Assembly: GCA_943736015.1 (NCBI GenBank)
Contig: OX031059.1
Coordinates: 54,199,159 to 54,263,158 of the forward strand
Length of the DNA: 64,000 bases
Reading direction: 5' to 3'
DNA from: Tridacna crocea
Lineage: Eukaryota > Mollusca > Bivalvia > Cardiida > Cardiidae
The notes beneath the pieces are model-generated. The model made no database searches and was not told the DNA's origin. It saw nothing but the letters and a program-made list of their open reading frames with translations. Below, in pieces: positions 53,060-63,248 of the stretch (position 1 is its first letter; every line of letters starts with the position of its first letter). The position numbers and the translations under genes were made by a program.

Positions 53060-54605
53060 AACATAATATACCATAACATACCATAACATAACGTTTATTC
53101 ATCATAAAACAGCTCCATAACATAACATGACATTGATTCAGCATAAAGCAACACTTGCGTGTTTAAAGCTTGCAACAAATATTAAACAAATTCATGCTCA
53201 CATGCACAGAAAATAAAGACCTCAGTAAATTATTGTTATCTGAGACGTATGAGATAAAAGATACACGATTGAGAAAAAAAAAACAACGCTGCATCAACAT
53301 CAACAGCGTCAATTTTTGTAGCCAGATCACACTATCTGTCATGAGCAGTCCGATCTAAATCCATGATTAGGATGAATCTACACTAATTTTAGCCCCCTTC
53401 GAGGGATAATGTACTGGATGAGTTGTACTTTTTCGGTAAAGATTTCCCATATCAAATCAGTTTGTTTCGTTCAAGATCAGACCACTCCTCAAGGGTAGTC
53501 TGATCCCGAATAAAACTACCTGTAAGAATAGCAAAAAGTTTTATTGGCGCTGAAGGTTTGTACTGTTAATGATTGCACAATTTCTTATTGAAATATATTT
53601 TTGAAACTTTAGTAAGTAAAAGCGATTTTTTTTAGGGATTAGAACTCTGTATTTTGTCTTGTAGCAGCAAAAATAAAACGACTGACGTTATCTGTTGTTT
53701 TTGTTGACTTTGAACTCATTAGGAATTCAAATTTATTAATGGTTGGCCATTGATAATGGTATTTTCTTTTTCAGATATTGTTAAGGCAGTTCATAATATT
53801 TTGTGCAGATGGGAAGGAAATGGTATCCATTTTCAACCATAGTTTGATTATAATGCGAGCAAAGTCTATTTTCTCTTGGATATCTTAGTGTATTTATATA
53901 TACCGTCCCATACATTTCGTCATTGCACATATTCCCTTAATTCTTTAAAGATGACCCTTCAGATTTGGGACGAAAATTTTACAAGAGTACAAAAAAAAAT
54001 CATCGTTATACTCCCAAAGCCTTATAATTTTCTTTAATAAAACCCAAGTAGTCGAGTAGTCCAGCCACCCAACCTTTCATTCTCTCACTTACTCTCTCAC
54101 TCACTTACCCAACCTTCCATTCTCACTCACTCACTCACTCATTCACTCAGTTTTCCTTGTATAATCTGTATATAATAGGAAGCCTGCCTACAAAGCCAAT
54201 AGTAAAGGATATTGTGCGGTCGCGTGAATCTTTCTTCCTGTCTGTGATTGATTCTTTCACTGTCTGTCTGTCTATCTGTCTGTGAGTGTTGAGTGAAAAA
54301 GACGAGTAGATCTAATTATATCGATTTGTATATACATGTAGGTCATCGAAGAAAATTGCTGTACAGCCTTAACTTGACCTATCGGCAAAAACAGATCTAT
54401 AGACATAAGCAAACACTTACCCTGTAGGCGGCTGGTCGCGTAGTGATAGTATTTATCTGATAGATCTGTATGCATAATAGCCCTTCCACTTCCATCAAGT
54501 AATTTGAAACTAGTACATTTTATTTACAAATGCAGATACTTTTTATCGACATTTCAAAGTCACGAAGTCACGAAGAGGATGGGGCATATCAAATATAACA
54601 TGCTT
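53060..54605. other. Intergenic region with simple repeats
   Basis: Degenerate ACATAACATA repeat at 53060-53120, a P56-like remnant at 53471-53507 (AAGATCAGACCACTCC with GGGTAGTCTGATCCC), (CACT)n at 54082-54160 and CTGT/CTAT repeats at 54258-54285. No gene recognised. Confidence 0.5.
54082..54160 (+). repeat. (CACT)n microsatellite
   Basis: Two imperfect blocks (TCTCACTTACTCTCTCACTC and ACTCACTCACTCACTCATTC) separated by a duplicated CCCAACCTTCCATTCTC. Confidence 0.8.
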
Positions 54606-54608
54606 CTA

Positions 54609-54707
54609 CAGAGCTCTAGTTAGAGGGAGTGATTTTGATTTCAAAATTGAAAATATTAATAATTCTTCACTAAACTCTGTTTGATGGATACGCATTAAAA
54701 TCGTCTC
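54609..54707. mobile_element. L190 half element
   Basis: CAGAGCTCTAGTTAGAGGGA to GATACGCATTAAAATCGTCTC: one terminal repeat plus half of the central palindrome, then directly joined to a TFB half. Confidence 0.7.
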
Positions 54708-54789
54708 ATTGGTTTCTTTTTCCCACAATGTTTTCAAAAGGCCTTCTTCACCAGAGTCGTTAAATTCGGGTCTGTGTCGTAAAAGATTA
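54708..54789 (+). mobile_element. TFB-A right half
   Basis: CTTTTTCCCACAATGTTTTC, CAGAGTCGTTAAATTCGGG and GTCGTAAAAGATTAAAGG; left half missing. Confidence 0.7.
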
Positions 54790-54858
54790 AAGGTAAAGCG
54801 GTTCGCTCTCCATATATGTACCCAATCGGACGATTCCGAAATCTAACGAGGTCGAATC

Positions 54859-55370
54859 TGTTGTCTGCGCATGTCATATTCTTTGAAGCTTTGAACTGTC
54901 TAATATGACGTATCACTGTGCTGTACCAAGTAAATATTAATATGTGGTATAAAAAGTAGAAATGGAGAAAAAATGGCTATAAACAAATAATTTGAGTAAA
55001 AATGTAGCCTGTTCTTTGCTCCAATTTTTTTCAAAATTTTAATTATTTCTGAACGAAAGATAGCTTTTACAAATACTATTTTTTTACTGCACATCTTTGA
55101 ATACAGTTTCTGAATATAGACTTCAGGGAAACCATGATTTGTCCATGGTTTTGCGACATTCTTTTCAACAAGAAGCGTCTGTGCTTCTACTGAGGGTATC
55201 ATCAAAGCTCATGGGGCTGGTTTTCTTTTTATCACCAGTGTATATGGTATATGTTAAGTGACCAAAGCTGAATGAATCGTACCAGGTTGCATTTTATTGA
55301 GTAAACATTTATGCATTTATTTTGAAATTCGAAGTAACGGTTTCCGGTTTGAAAAGTTGTCCGGTTCTGT
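54859..55370 (+). repeat. Diverged dispersed repeat, copy
   Basis: Begins TGTTGTCTGCGCATGTCATA and includes GCATTTTATTGAGTAAACAT near 55290. The same order of landmarks appears at 60843-61095 in shorter form. Confidence 0.5.
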
Positions 55371-55765
55371 ACCCAGAATGCCCAAATCAGATACGTCTGT
55401 ATTGGAAGAATGCCATCTAGCTGAAGATAATAGGTCGAGTCACACCTCTTTTGACATTATACTATTTGGGACGCATTTTTAAATATCACATTACAAAACA
55501 GTGCTGGAAAAAGATCATCACCTGTCATTTTAATTTGCTTTGGTGTAAATAAAGACCCTAGGGTGTCGGTTAGCGGGGTACCGAAGCTTCCATATTAGTG
55601 TCATAAATGTGCTAGGAAGTAGGCCAGCAGGATACCGCCAAATGAACGTGTGCACAATAATGACCAATCGCAAACTACCATCTATTCATCCCTCTTCAAT
55701 CGTACCAAGAGACAGGTCAAAAGCAATACAGTTACACAAAATATATATAGATGAAAGATTAAGCT
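55371..55765. other. Unassigned
   Basis: No repeat family or gene recognised. Confidence 0.35.
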
Positions 55766-55888
55766 GTGATAGCACAGGGATCGTATATATCGTCGGTTTA
55801 CTTCAAAAACCTCGTAACTACAACATAAAACAAGCTGTAATTACGAAGTTTTTGAAGTAAACTAACGATATATAATATATACGATCAC
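55766..55888. repeat. P80 hairpin, copy 3, with longer flanks
   Basis: Core CGTCGGTTTACTTCAAAAAC and TTTTTGAAGTAAACTAACGA; outer arms GTGATAGCACAGGGATCGTA and ATATACGATCAC extend the foldback to about 120 bp. Confidence 0.82.
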
Positions 55889-55912
55889 TGGACAGCAAGT
55901 AGAGTTCTTTAA

Positions 55913-56140
55913 TTAACTCTTTACATGATGACAAAATTTTGGCCTTGTCCAAATTGCATGTATTTGCAGACGACAATTTCACTGTGGCTCGATTGGTGTA
56001 ATGTGTTCTTTGATAGCATAGAAAACATTGTGGGAAAAGGAGAAAATGCTGGTTACCAGCATTTTCTCCTTTTCCCAGTGTTTTTAAAAGGCTTCTTTCC
56101 AATCGTCGTTAAAAATCGGCATTGTGCAGTATAAGGTTTA
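55913..56140 (+). mobile_element. TFB-A element (+)
   Basis: TTAACTCTTTACATGATGAC to GTGCAGTATAAGGTTTA. Right stem lacks four bases (TTTTCCCAGTG). Confidence 0.87.
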
Positions 56141-56401
56141 CCCTTCAACTCTTTCAACACCCACTTTACAAATTCGACCTCCACCGTTGAAACTCAGATT
56201 TTTTTTCCTCGTAGTCTTAATTCCCTATGGGGATATAAATCTCAGACCAAAATGCAATCTGATCTTGACATATCGTCCACAAAAAAAGCATTCGTCATTT
56301 TTTATCAGAACGAAATAGTGAATCATAAGCAATAACATTTAGCTTCGCCGACATTAAAAAAAAGCAACCAGCAATTTCCCCTTTGACCATAATTTTGTCA
56401 T

Positions 56402-56779
56402 CTTCCCAAGCCAAGGCTGACGATTCACTACGCTACTCTACCCTTGGCGGATTGAGCTTGATTTTTACATTCCCCTGATACGCTTTTTCATTGGATGCAG
56501 CCAGCTCTAACTGCGACGAATGAAATAGCACGTAGCATTTCATCTTTTATAAAAATAGAACAAGGTCGCTAACTTTCGAATAGAATGTAAACATGGAAAC
56601 CCACGTAGTTGTCTGCTTATCGCTTCATGTGTATTCGTAAGCGGTTTGTAAAACCATATTTCATTTGCTTTTAGAAATATGATGTAAAGGGGGGTAATAA
56701 CCAGCATCTAATAGAGGGCGCATCTCGAAATCGGGCTCAATCTGCCAAGGTAAGATCCACGAAGTAGCTCGCCAAGATG
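56402..56779. mobile_element. E390 element, copy 2
   Basis: CTTCCCAAGCCAAGGCTGAC to AGTAGCTCGCCAAGATG. The right end has a deletion relative to the other two copies. Confidence 0.8.
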
Positions 56780-56902
56780 TAATTTTGTGCACCCTTTGAA
56801 CGATATAAATGATCATTTGGGCTATATTTTACTTTATTTCATTTGAAGAACTTTGTTGTGTGGGAAATAGTTAACTCTTTGACTCACTGACTTTTAACGG
56901 AA

Positions 56903-56960
56903 GGTGTATATCCAAGATCAGACTGAACAGAGCGTGTACTCGGATCTTAGATGTACACTG
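56903..56960. repeat. P56 palindrome copy, decayed
   Basis: AAGGTGTATATCCAAGATCA and GATCTTAGATGTACACTG with mismatches at the tip (GAACAGAGCGTGTACT). Confidence 0.7.
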
Positions 56961-57047
56961 TCCGATAAGAAGATATCTTTTCGCAAAGATACCTTTGAAA
57001 AAGTAAAACTTTGGTTTATACTGTCGCCGTGAAAGTTTCAAATTAGT

Positions 57048-57627
57048 TACGAGGGGAGGTCAATAAGTTCGTAGAACTCGGTATTTTTCTTTACAATTCA
57101 ATTCCTTTTTTTTTTTTAGTTCTTTGTGCAGTATAAACCTTTGCCATTTGAATGATAAAAGCCATTCAATCAACACTTTACAATTTTTGCTCTTACTTTT
57201 TGTTGGAAAACCTATAACCAAAAACAAAAATGAAAAGTCAGAATATTGAGTTCAGAGCACAAGTCCAGAGTTGCACAAGCGGCTATTCGTGAGTGCAAGC
57301 TCGAGCAGTTAAATCACCCACCATACAGTCCAGACCTGGCCCCAAATGATTATTGTCTGTTCCCAAATTTGACATCCCACTTGCTTGGAGCGAGGTTTTC
57401 TGACGATAATGAGCTCAAGGCTGCTACAGAGTGGCTTCTGACTTTCTATTTTTGCTTGTGGGTATAGGTTTTCCAACATAAAGTAAGAGCAAAAAAAAGT
57501 AAGAGCTGACTAAATGGCTGTAATCATTCAACTGACAAAGGTTTATACTGCAAAAAAAATGAAAGAAGAAATTTTGAATTGTATAGAAAAATACCGAGTT
57601 CTACGAACTTATTGACCTCCCCTCGTA
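57048..57627 (+). mobile_element. Internally deleted mariner/Tc1-type transposon
   Basis: TA at both edges (57048-57049, 57626-57627). Terminal repeats CGAGGGGAGGTCAATAAGTT and its complement continue for about 60 bp. A second inverted pair follows inside (TTGCTCTTACTTTTTGTTGG with CCAACATAAAGTAAGAGCAA). Between them lies the end of a transposase. Confidence 0.9.
57246..57467 (+). pseudogene. Mariner transposase C-terminal fragment
   Basis: The open frame contains HPPYSPDLAPNDYCLFPNL, the catalytic-end signature of mariner transposases (the D of SPDLAPND is the last acidic residue of the DDD triad), followed by FSDDNELKAATEWL. The N-terminal DNA-binding region and the first two catalytic aspartates are missing because of the internal deletion, so the copy cannot make transposase. 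It could still be mobilised if an autonomous relative exists. Confidence 0.88.
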
Positions 57628-57748
57628 TTTAGCAGGATGAAGGGTAAACAGTAAATTGGCTGGGAGCCGTTATAGTCATAACCGTTTAGTAACCTCAAAT
57701 GCAACACCTAGAGCGCCAAAATATTTTTTTTTTATCAACGTAAAATCC

Positions 57749-57951
57749 TTAACTCCGTGGACATTCATTTCTACACATTGCTTGTAGGAGCCTTTGGAAA
57801 AAATTGTGGTCACGAGCAATTCCACCTTTTGCCACAATGTTTTCTATGCTATCAAAAGGTGTCATATACACATAAGAAACGGCTTCATCCTTGCTGTTAT
57901 TTAGGGTCAATTAGATATACCATAGAAATGCCTTATGGGGTAAAGAGTTAA
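57749..57951 (-). mobile_element. TFB-B element (-)
   Basis: TTAACTCCGTGGACATTCAT to GGGGTAAAGAGTTAA. The left stem side is nearly gone (TGTGGTCACGAGCAATTCC), leaving a shortened hairpin. Confidence 0.9.
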
Positions 57952-57979
57952 ACAAAAAAGAACTTTATACTGCATATTT

Positions 57980-58200
57980 CAATCCCATGCCAAATGATAT
58001 TATTTGAGAATTGTCAAAACCAAAAGAATTTCCATACGGCAAATATAATGTGCCTAAAGCTGTTTTCGGTAAGAAAGAAAACATTGTTTGAAAAGGAGAA
58101 AATGCTGGTTACCAGCATTTTCTCCTTTTTCCAATAATGTTTTCAAAGACTTCTTTCCAGGCGTCTTTTAAAGTCGTGGATTGTCCTAGTAAAGGGTTAA
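57980..58200 (+). mobile_element. TFB-A element (+)
   Basis: Left end decayed (CAATCCCATGCCAAATG); right end AGTAAAGGGTTAA. Stem base CATTGTTTGAAAAGG against CTTTTTCCAATAATG. Confidence 0.82.
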
Positions 58201-58320
58201 ATAGGTTTTTTTGACAGTATATGTGACAAACATCGGTCAACTGGTGTTTATGTCTAGATCAGATCGCACTTGATGTCCTCAAAGCTATGTACAGTTCAGC
58301 CACGTAGGAAGCATTTCAAG

Positions 58321-58323
<3 letters not shown>

Positions 58324-58351
<28 letters not shown>
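58324..58351 (+). repeat. Run of 28 guanines
   Basis: Uninterrupted G28; a second G14 run lies at 58441-58454, followed by GAGCCCCTCCCTAGCCCCCC. Both could form quadruplexes. Confidence 0.95.
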
Positions 58352-58619
58352 CTAACTTCGAAATACTGAGATTTTTGGCGTGGTAGTTGCAAGTTGCGCT
58401 AAAAACTCATATTTTAGTTACTATGATTTTCAAAATTATTGGGGGGGGGGGGGGCTGAGCCCCTCCCTAGCCCCCCCTGTTCCTACGGGCCTGCAGTTTA
58501 ACTTTCATTAATTATGGGTTTTACATCATTAAAACTTACTCGACTGTGAACAACAACAACAACAATCCATTTTTCCTGCACTGCTTTGTTTATTCTAAAT
58601 CTAAATTTATTTTTATACC

Positions 58620-58835
58620 GTGCTCCAGTAGCTGAGACGGTTTCGGACTTGGGAACAGGAGGTCGTGGGTTTTATTCCTGGCTCAGCATTTTTTTTTCGG
58701 GCATTGACGCAGTCATTGAGACAGGCTTCATTCCACTCCAACCACTGACCGTTATCTCAACGATGGTCATATGGGAAAGCAGCCAGTTGATACGAGTGCT
58801 TCTAATTTTTACGGTTTAACAATGTCAAAAACTTA
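58620..58835 (+). mobile_element. tRNA-derived SINE, second copy
   Basis: TGCTCCAGTAGCTGAGACGG, AGGAGGTCGTGGGTTTTATT (B-box region) and ATGGGAAAGCAGCCAGTTGA align with the element at 44497; no AATC tail. Confidence 0.6.
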
Positions 58836-58921
58836 AAAAGATGTATTGGTGCTTCTATAGATGCTTACTTACCTAAGTTGTTCTTAAATCTACGCAAAGG
58901 CGGCTGATTTGTTCAGCTTGT

Positions 58922-59150
58922 TTAACCCTTTCCCAAACAAGCCCTGGTTTTTACGTGTCTGCAGTAAAAGTCTTTTGAAAACAATGTGGGAAAAGGAGAA
59001 ATTGCTCGTAACGAGCAATTTCTCCTTTTCCCACAGTGTTTTCTACCCTTTTTGAAAACTATCTGCCATTTTCTCAAAAATCTAAAATTGTCGTCTGCAA
59101 ACTCTTTCGGTTTGGAAGAGTCCAAAATTTGTTGTTTGGGAAAGGGTTAA
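58922..59150 (-). mobile_element. TFB-C element (-), best-preserved C copy
   Basis: TTAACCCTTTCCCAAACAAG to GGGAAAGGGTTAA, 229 bp. Hairpin GTGGGAAAAGGAGAAATTGC with an exact complement; stem base AACAATGTGGG against CCCACAGTGTT. Confidence 0.93.
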
Positions 59151-59510
59151 CGTAAGCTTGCACAGCTCCTAGTAATACAAATTAATGGTTACAATACAAT
59201 AAATTACATACATTGAAAAATATCACGATGAAGTAATTTACAAATGAATTCGTAATATGCTGCTGGTAGGCTAACATTAGACAGAGAGTTAGATAAGTGA
59301 CACTGGAAAATCAAAGCACTGAAAGTACTGCTGAGGTGGGGTACATTTCATCCCAATGAAGTTGAAATTTAACTGTTATACCACTTGACAAATATGTAGT
59401 GCTGTAAAATTGCAAGGAAAAAAATGGAAAGAAGCAAACTGATATTTGTAGACCATTAGCTTTACCTGTAAATTAGAGAATTACACATATTAACATAAGT
59501 CACATCTTAT

Positions 59511-59693
59511 CTCTTTACCAAATGACTCAATTTTAGACTGGAAGGACTTGTAGACGACAAAATAAACGCTACTCAAAATTAAAATATGTTTCCAGCAGGG
59601 TAGAAAATACTGAGGGGAAAGGAAAAAATGCTGGTTATCCTTTTCCTTCTGTATCAGGGTCGTAAAAACCAGGGATTGTTTGGTAAAGGGTTT
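59511..59693 (+). mobile_element. TFB-A remnant (+)
   Basis: CTCTTTACCAAATGACTCAA to TTTGGTAAAGGGTTTA; the right stem side and part of the short arm are deleted. Confidence 0.78.
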
Positions 59694-59756
59694 ACCATGA
59701 ATGGTGATTTAAGACTTGTGTGTCTTTGAGGCATTGGAGACTCCAAAGAAAAACCC

Positions 59757-59832
59757 AGTAAAGCTCGAATCCGAGGCCTCTAGGTTATGAGTCATACACT
59801 CCACCATTGAGCCACATACTATCCCTAGAAGT
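59757..59832 (-). tRNA. tRNA-Met-like pseudogene
   Basis: On the minus strand: GTGGCTCAATGGTGGAGTG (A box), an anticodon-type loop CTCATAA giving CAT, and CGGATTCGAGCTTTAC (B box). The anticodon stem and acceptor stem are poor, so it is probably a relic or SINE head. Confidence 0.4.
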
Positions 59833-60842
59833 TTAAAGGGTCGTCACTACTCAACGAGAACTTGCAGACAAAATATGTGCACGTTGCCCTAAAATGTAAT
59901 TTTACTACGAAGTTTCATTGAATTGTAATAAGAGTCGTACTGTTTTTACTCTAAATGACTGCTTTTCCCTTACTAATGGTTGGATTTTTTCTTGAAAACC
60001 GATATGGTTCAATTTATTGGCGACAAAAAGAAACTCTCCCAGGTTGCACGTATTCGAACGTTGATTACTGAATGTTACCATAACGACGGTGATAGAGGAC
60101 ACATACTACATGCTGTGATTCTATTCTTCAGCGACGCAGTTTTTATCATTTTTGTAGTATTTGTCGAAGGCAATACAACTATGACTTCAAGATTGAATTT
60201 TAATAACCATGTATCTTATTTTGTGCAAAGCCGAAGGAAATAAACCCAGTTAAACTCATTCTTTCTCAGACAAATGAGTTTTTCGATGACACACAAATAC
60301 ATGTATGTAATTTGAAATGGGATTTTAAAATACACTGGGCGAGGCCATCGATCGTTGAGGTACTTATTTTTTATTGAAAATAGCTTCTCTCGCTCACAGC
60401 CTTTTATTGGCGCAATGATACAAATTTGCCGACTGACCCTGGGCTTTTTCATTCCAAAACCAATTCGTTCCATGGCTTGTTTGTCCTATGATCGCGCGCT
60501 ACTCCATTTGATAGCTCATGAATATTTGTAGATCGAAGTAATTGATTGTAGTGTTGGAAATTAAATGTAAAAAGCTAAATATTTCAAAATTATAGTTTTA
60601 AGGTACATGAGTACTTTCCCTTCAACCGAAAAGGTATTCATTTGCTTTTAGCCAATATTTGAACAATATGTCTCTTTTTCTTTTAAACTATTGATTCCAC
60701 GCAATGGGTTTCCTTGACAAATACCACTTCAGCGTTCTCAACGCTTTGATTCATTCTTCAGCTAGTTAGTCAGGCGGACAAAAACGTGACAAAAATACAA
60801 TAATGTTCTCACATTACTTTAGTACATAAACATGAACATACC
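59833..60842. other. Unassigned intergenic region
   Basis: No repeat family or convincing coding region. The open frame 59980-60243 has no recognisable domain. Confidence 0.4.
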
Positions 60843-61095
60843 GTTGTCTGTGCATGTCATACTCGAAGATTCCACCTGTCTGCTATGACGTATCACCTAT
60901 CCCATATGCAAGGGAAAAGAAGGCCTTACACCGAAGCTATTACCCAAACCTGTAGGGGCTGTTTTGATAAATGGCCGGTGCATAGGTTACATGCTAACTG
61001 ATCATAGCTGATTTCATCGCACTAGGTACAATTTTATTTAGTAAACATTTATCTTAGTTTGAGATTTAAAGTAAACGTTGTCACGTGGAAAAGTA
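60843..61095 (+). repeat. Diverged dispersed repeat, copy
   Basis: GTTGTCTGTGCATGTCATAC to TTTATTTAGTAAACATTTAT and GTCACGTGG; matches 54859-55370 in order. Confidence 0.5.
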
Positions 61096-61300
61096 GTTCA
61101 AAGCATTTGCAGACGACATTTCAATGATGGCTCAAAAAATTGAATTTAATAGGATTAAAAAGAAAGACTGGAAAGTGGGAAAATGCTACTGAGCAGCTTT
61201 CCTCCTCCTCTGAAAAAGAAATTAACTTGTTAAAGTTCAAAACATTTGCAGTCGGCAATTTAATCTGGCTAAACAGTAAATTATTTTGATTGGATAAAAG
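61096..61300 (+). mobile_element. TFB-A remnants (+), two partial arms
   Basis: AAAGCATTTGCAGACGACAT with a decayed hairpin (GGGAAAATGCTACTGAGCAG), then another arm GTTCAAAACATTTGCAGTCG. Confidence 0.55.
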
Positions 61301-61450
61301 ATATTATGGAAATAAAAATGGAAAATGCATTAAGCTCACTTTTTTCACACAGCATGTCTCATTTAGATCTCGTTTTAAGTATAGAAGACATTTGTTGGGT
61401 ACATTCTGCGCTCTAGGGGTTAAGCAGTTAAACAATATCACCAAAGCTAT

Positions 61451-62216
61451 TAAACCCTTTACCACACAACAAAATTCGGGACTGGACCAAACTGAGAGCA
61501 TTTGAAAGCAACAATTTAAATGTAGCTTAAACAAGTTGACTTCTTTAAAAAAGAAGCCAGGAGAGGTCACATCAATGTTTTCAAATAGTTTATTGGCTTT
61601 TAATTTCAATACTTTTTGGCACATGTAAACAAACGAGTAAAAAAGCCACCGCGTAGAAACCTCATAATTATGCTTTACAATTACGGTCATTTGGCCTTCT
61701 TGTCGCCGGCTTTTTCACGTCGCACGATCATGTCGAGCAGTCTTCTTTCTCTTTTTTAACGATTTTTTTCTCTTTTTTTGCTGCTTAGATTTATTTGCTT
61801 ATTGAAAAATTACAATTATTTGAGGGGTCATTTGCAGACATGGCAAATTAATTTAACATTTATTTTTCTGGTATTCGTCATATAAAAATAAACCAGAGCT
61901 ATTCCTTGTTTCGGTTTTTTTATTTCGCTTTATTTACATAACCGTGACGAAACAGACTGTGTTTCAGTACAATTTCAGAAGAAAACTGGATTAAGTCATC
62001 AAATTCTGTGGCAGTCTGCCTTTTAAACTCACCGTGACTTTTGGAGAGGTCTGATGACCTCTCCAATGATGATTTCTGTCTTTGATAGAGTAGAAAACAT
62101 TGTGGGCAAAGGAGAAAATGCTGGTTACCAGCATTTTCTCCTTTTCCCACAATGTTTTCAAGAGCCTTCCTTCCCAGAGTCGTGAAAACCAGGGATTGTT
62201 TGGTAAAGGGTTAACC
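61451..62216 (+). mobile_element. TFB-A element (+) split by K560
   Basis: Left part 61451-61531 (TTAAACCCTTTACCACACAA and the long arm), then the K560 insert, then 62067-62216 (GATTTCTGTCTTTGATAGAG, perfect hairpin, GGTAAAGGGTTAA). The two parts join into one normal element when the insert is skipped. Confidence 0.82.
61532..62066 (-). mobile_element. K560 element, copy 2 (inserted in TFB)
   Basis: CAAGTTGACTTCTTTAAAAA, GAAGCCAGGAGAGGTCAC to GAGAGGTCTGATGACCTCTC, the reverse complement of the arrangement at 51668-52246. Confidence 0.78.
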
Positions 62217-62324
62217 CTTATCCTATTAGATAAATGATATAAATTTTGCAAGACGATCGTAATATTTAGCCCTTATAATGCTAGTTCAAACTTGCATTTT
62301 GGAGACAACTTACCTCCTTTGACA

Positions 62325-62380
62325 TTGTAGATCAAAGATCAGACTGCGCATTTTGTGCAGTCTGATCTTGATCCACACTG
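62325..62380. repeat. P56 palindrome copy
   Basis: TTGTAGATCAAAGATCAGAC, TGCGCATTTTGTGCA, GTCTGATCTTGATCCACACT. Confidence 0.88.
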
Positions 62381-62530
62381 CTCGCACAGGGTTAGTATGT
62401 TGCGCTTAGCAGCCTAAGGGTTAATCTTTTTCCTGCTAAATAACTAAAATGAAATTTACAATTTGATAGTAGAAACATTACTATTGCCATTTAAAAGGTA
62501 TGTCTTTGGTAATAATATCTCCTCAGCGGA

Positions 62531-62588
62531 CAGTGTATATACAAGATCAGACTGCACACAACGTGCAGTCTGATCTTGATCTAAATGC
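62531..62588. repeat. P56 palindrome copy
   Basis: AGTGTATATACAAGATCAGA, CTGCACACAACGTGCAG, TCTGATCTTGATCTAAATGC. It lies 150 bp from the previous copy. Confidence 0.88.
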
Positions 62589-62625
62589 TGTCTGCAAAAA
62601 GGTTAGTGAGTCGCGCAGACTTCAT

Positions 62626-63020
62626 CTTCGCAAGCCAAGGCTGACGATTCACTACGCTTCTCTACCCTTGGCGGATCGAGCTTGATTTTTACATTCCCCC
62701 GATACGCTTTTTCGATACGCAGCCATCTCTAACTGCAACGAATGAAATCGCTCGTAGCATTTCATCTTTGATACAAATAGAACAAGGTCGCTACCTTTCG
62801 AGTAGAAGGTAAACATGGAAACCCACGTGGATGTCTGCTTATCGCTTCATGTGTATTCGTAAGCGGTTCGTAAAACGATATTCCATTGGCTTTTAGAATT
62901 ATGATGTAAAGGGGGGTAATAACCAGCATCCAATCCAAGGGCGCATCACAGGAATATCGAAATCGAGCTCAATCAGCCAAGGTAAGATCCTCGTAGTGAT
63001 CGTAAACTTGGTTCGCGAAG
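62626..63020. mobile_element. E390 element, copy 3
   Basis: CTTCGCAAGCCAAGGCTGAC to AACTTGGTTCGCGAAG. The flanking bases CAT before and ATG after extend the inverted ends. Confidence 0.85.
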
Positions 63021-63056
63021 ATGCACAGACTTATTAAAGAAGAAAATGTCACTTAT

Positions 63057-63248
63057 CAGAGCTCCAGATAAGATGGGGTGATGGTATTCTTAATCCATTA
63101 TTTCTCTTTGAAACCCTATGTTGTGGGTACTCATTGGAATTGTCTAATCGAGACGATTTTTATGAGTACCCATAGCATAAGATTTGGTGGAGATTGATTA
63201 ATATTTTCAATTTTGAAGTCAAAATCACCTCCTCTATCTGCAGCCCTG
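63057..63248. mobile_element. L190 palindromic element, copy 2
   Basis: CAGAGCTCCAGATAAGATGG to CCTCTATCTGCAGCCCTG, centre ACCCTATGTTGTGGGTACTC as in copy 1; right central arm diverged (ATAGCATAAGATTTGG). Confidence 0.82.

Noticed and set aside
59980-60243. 87-codon open frame with a hydrophobic middle
   Set aside because: No homology pattern or splice context and no start context worth noting; treated as chance.
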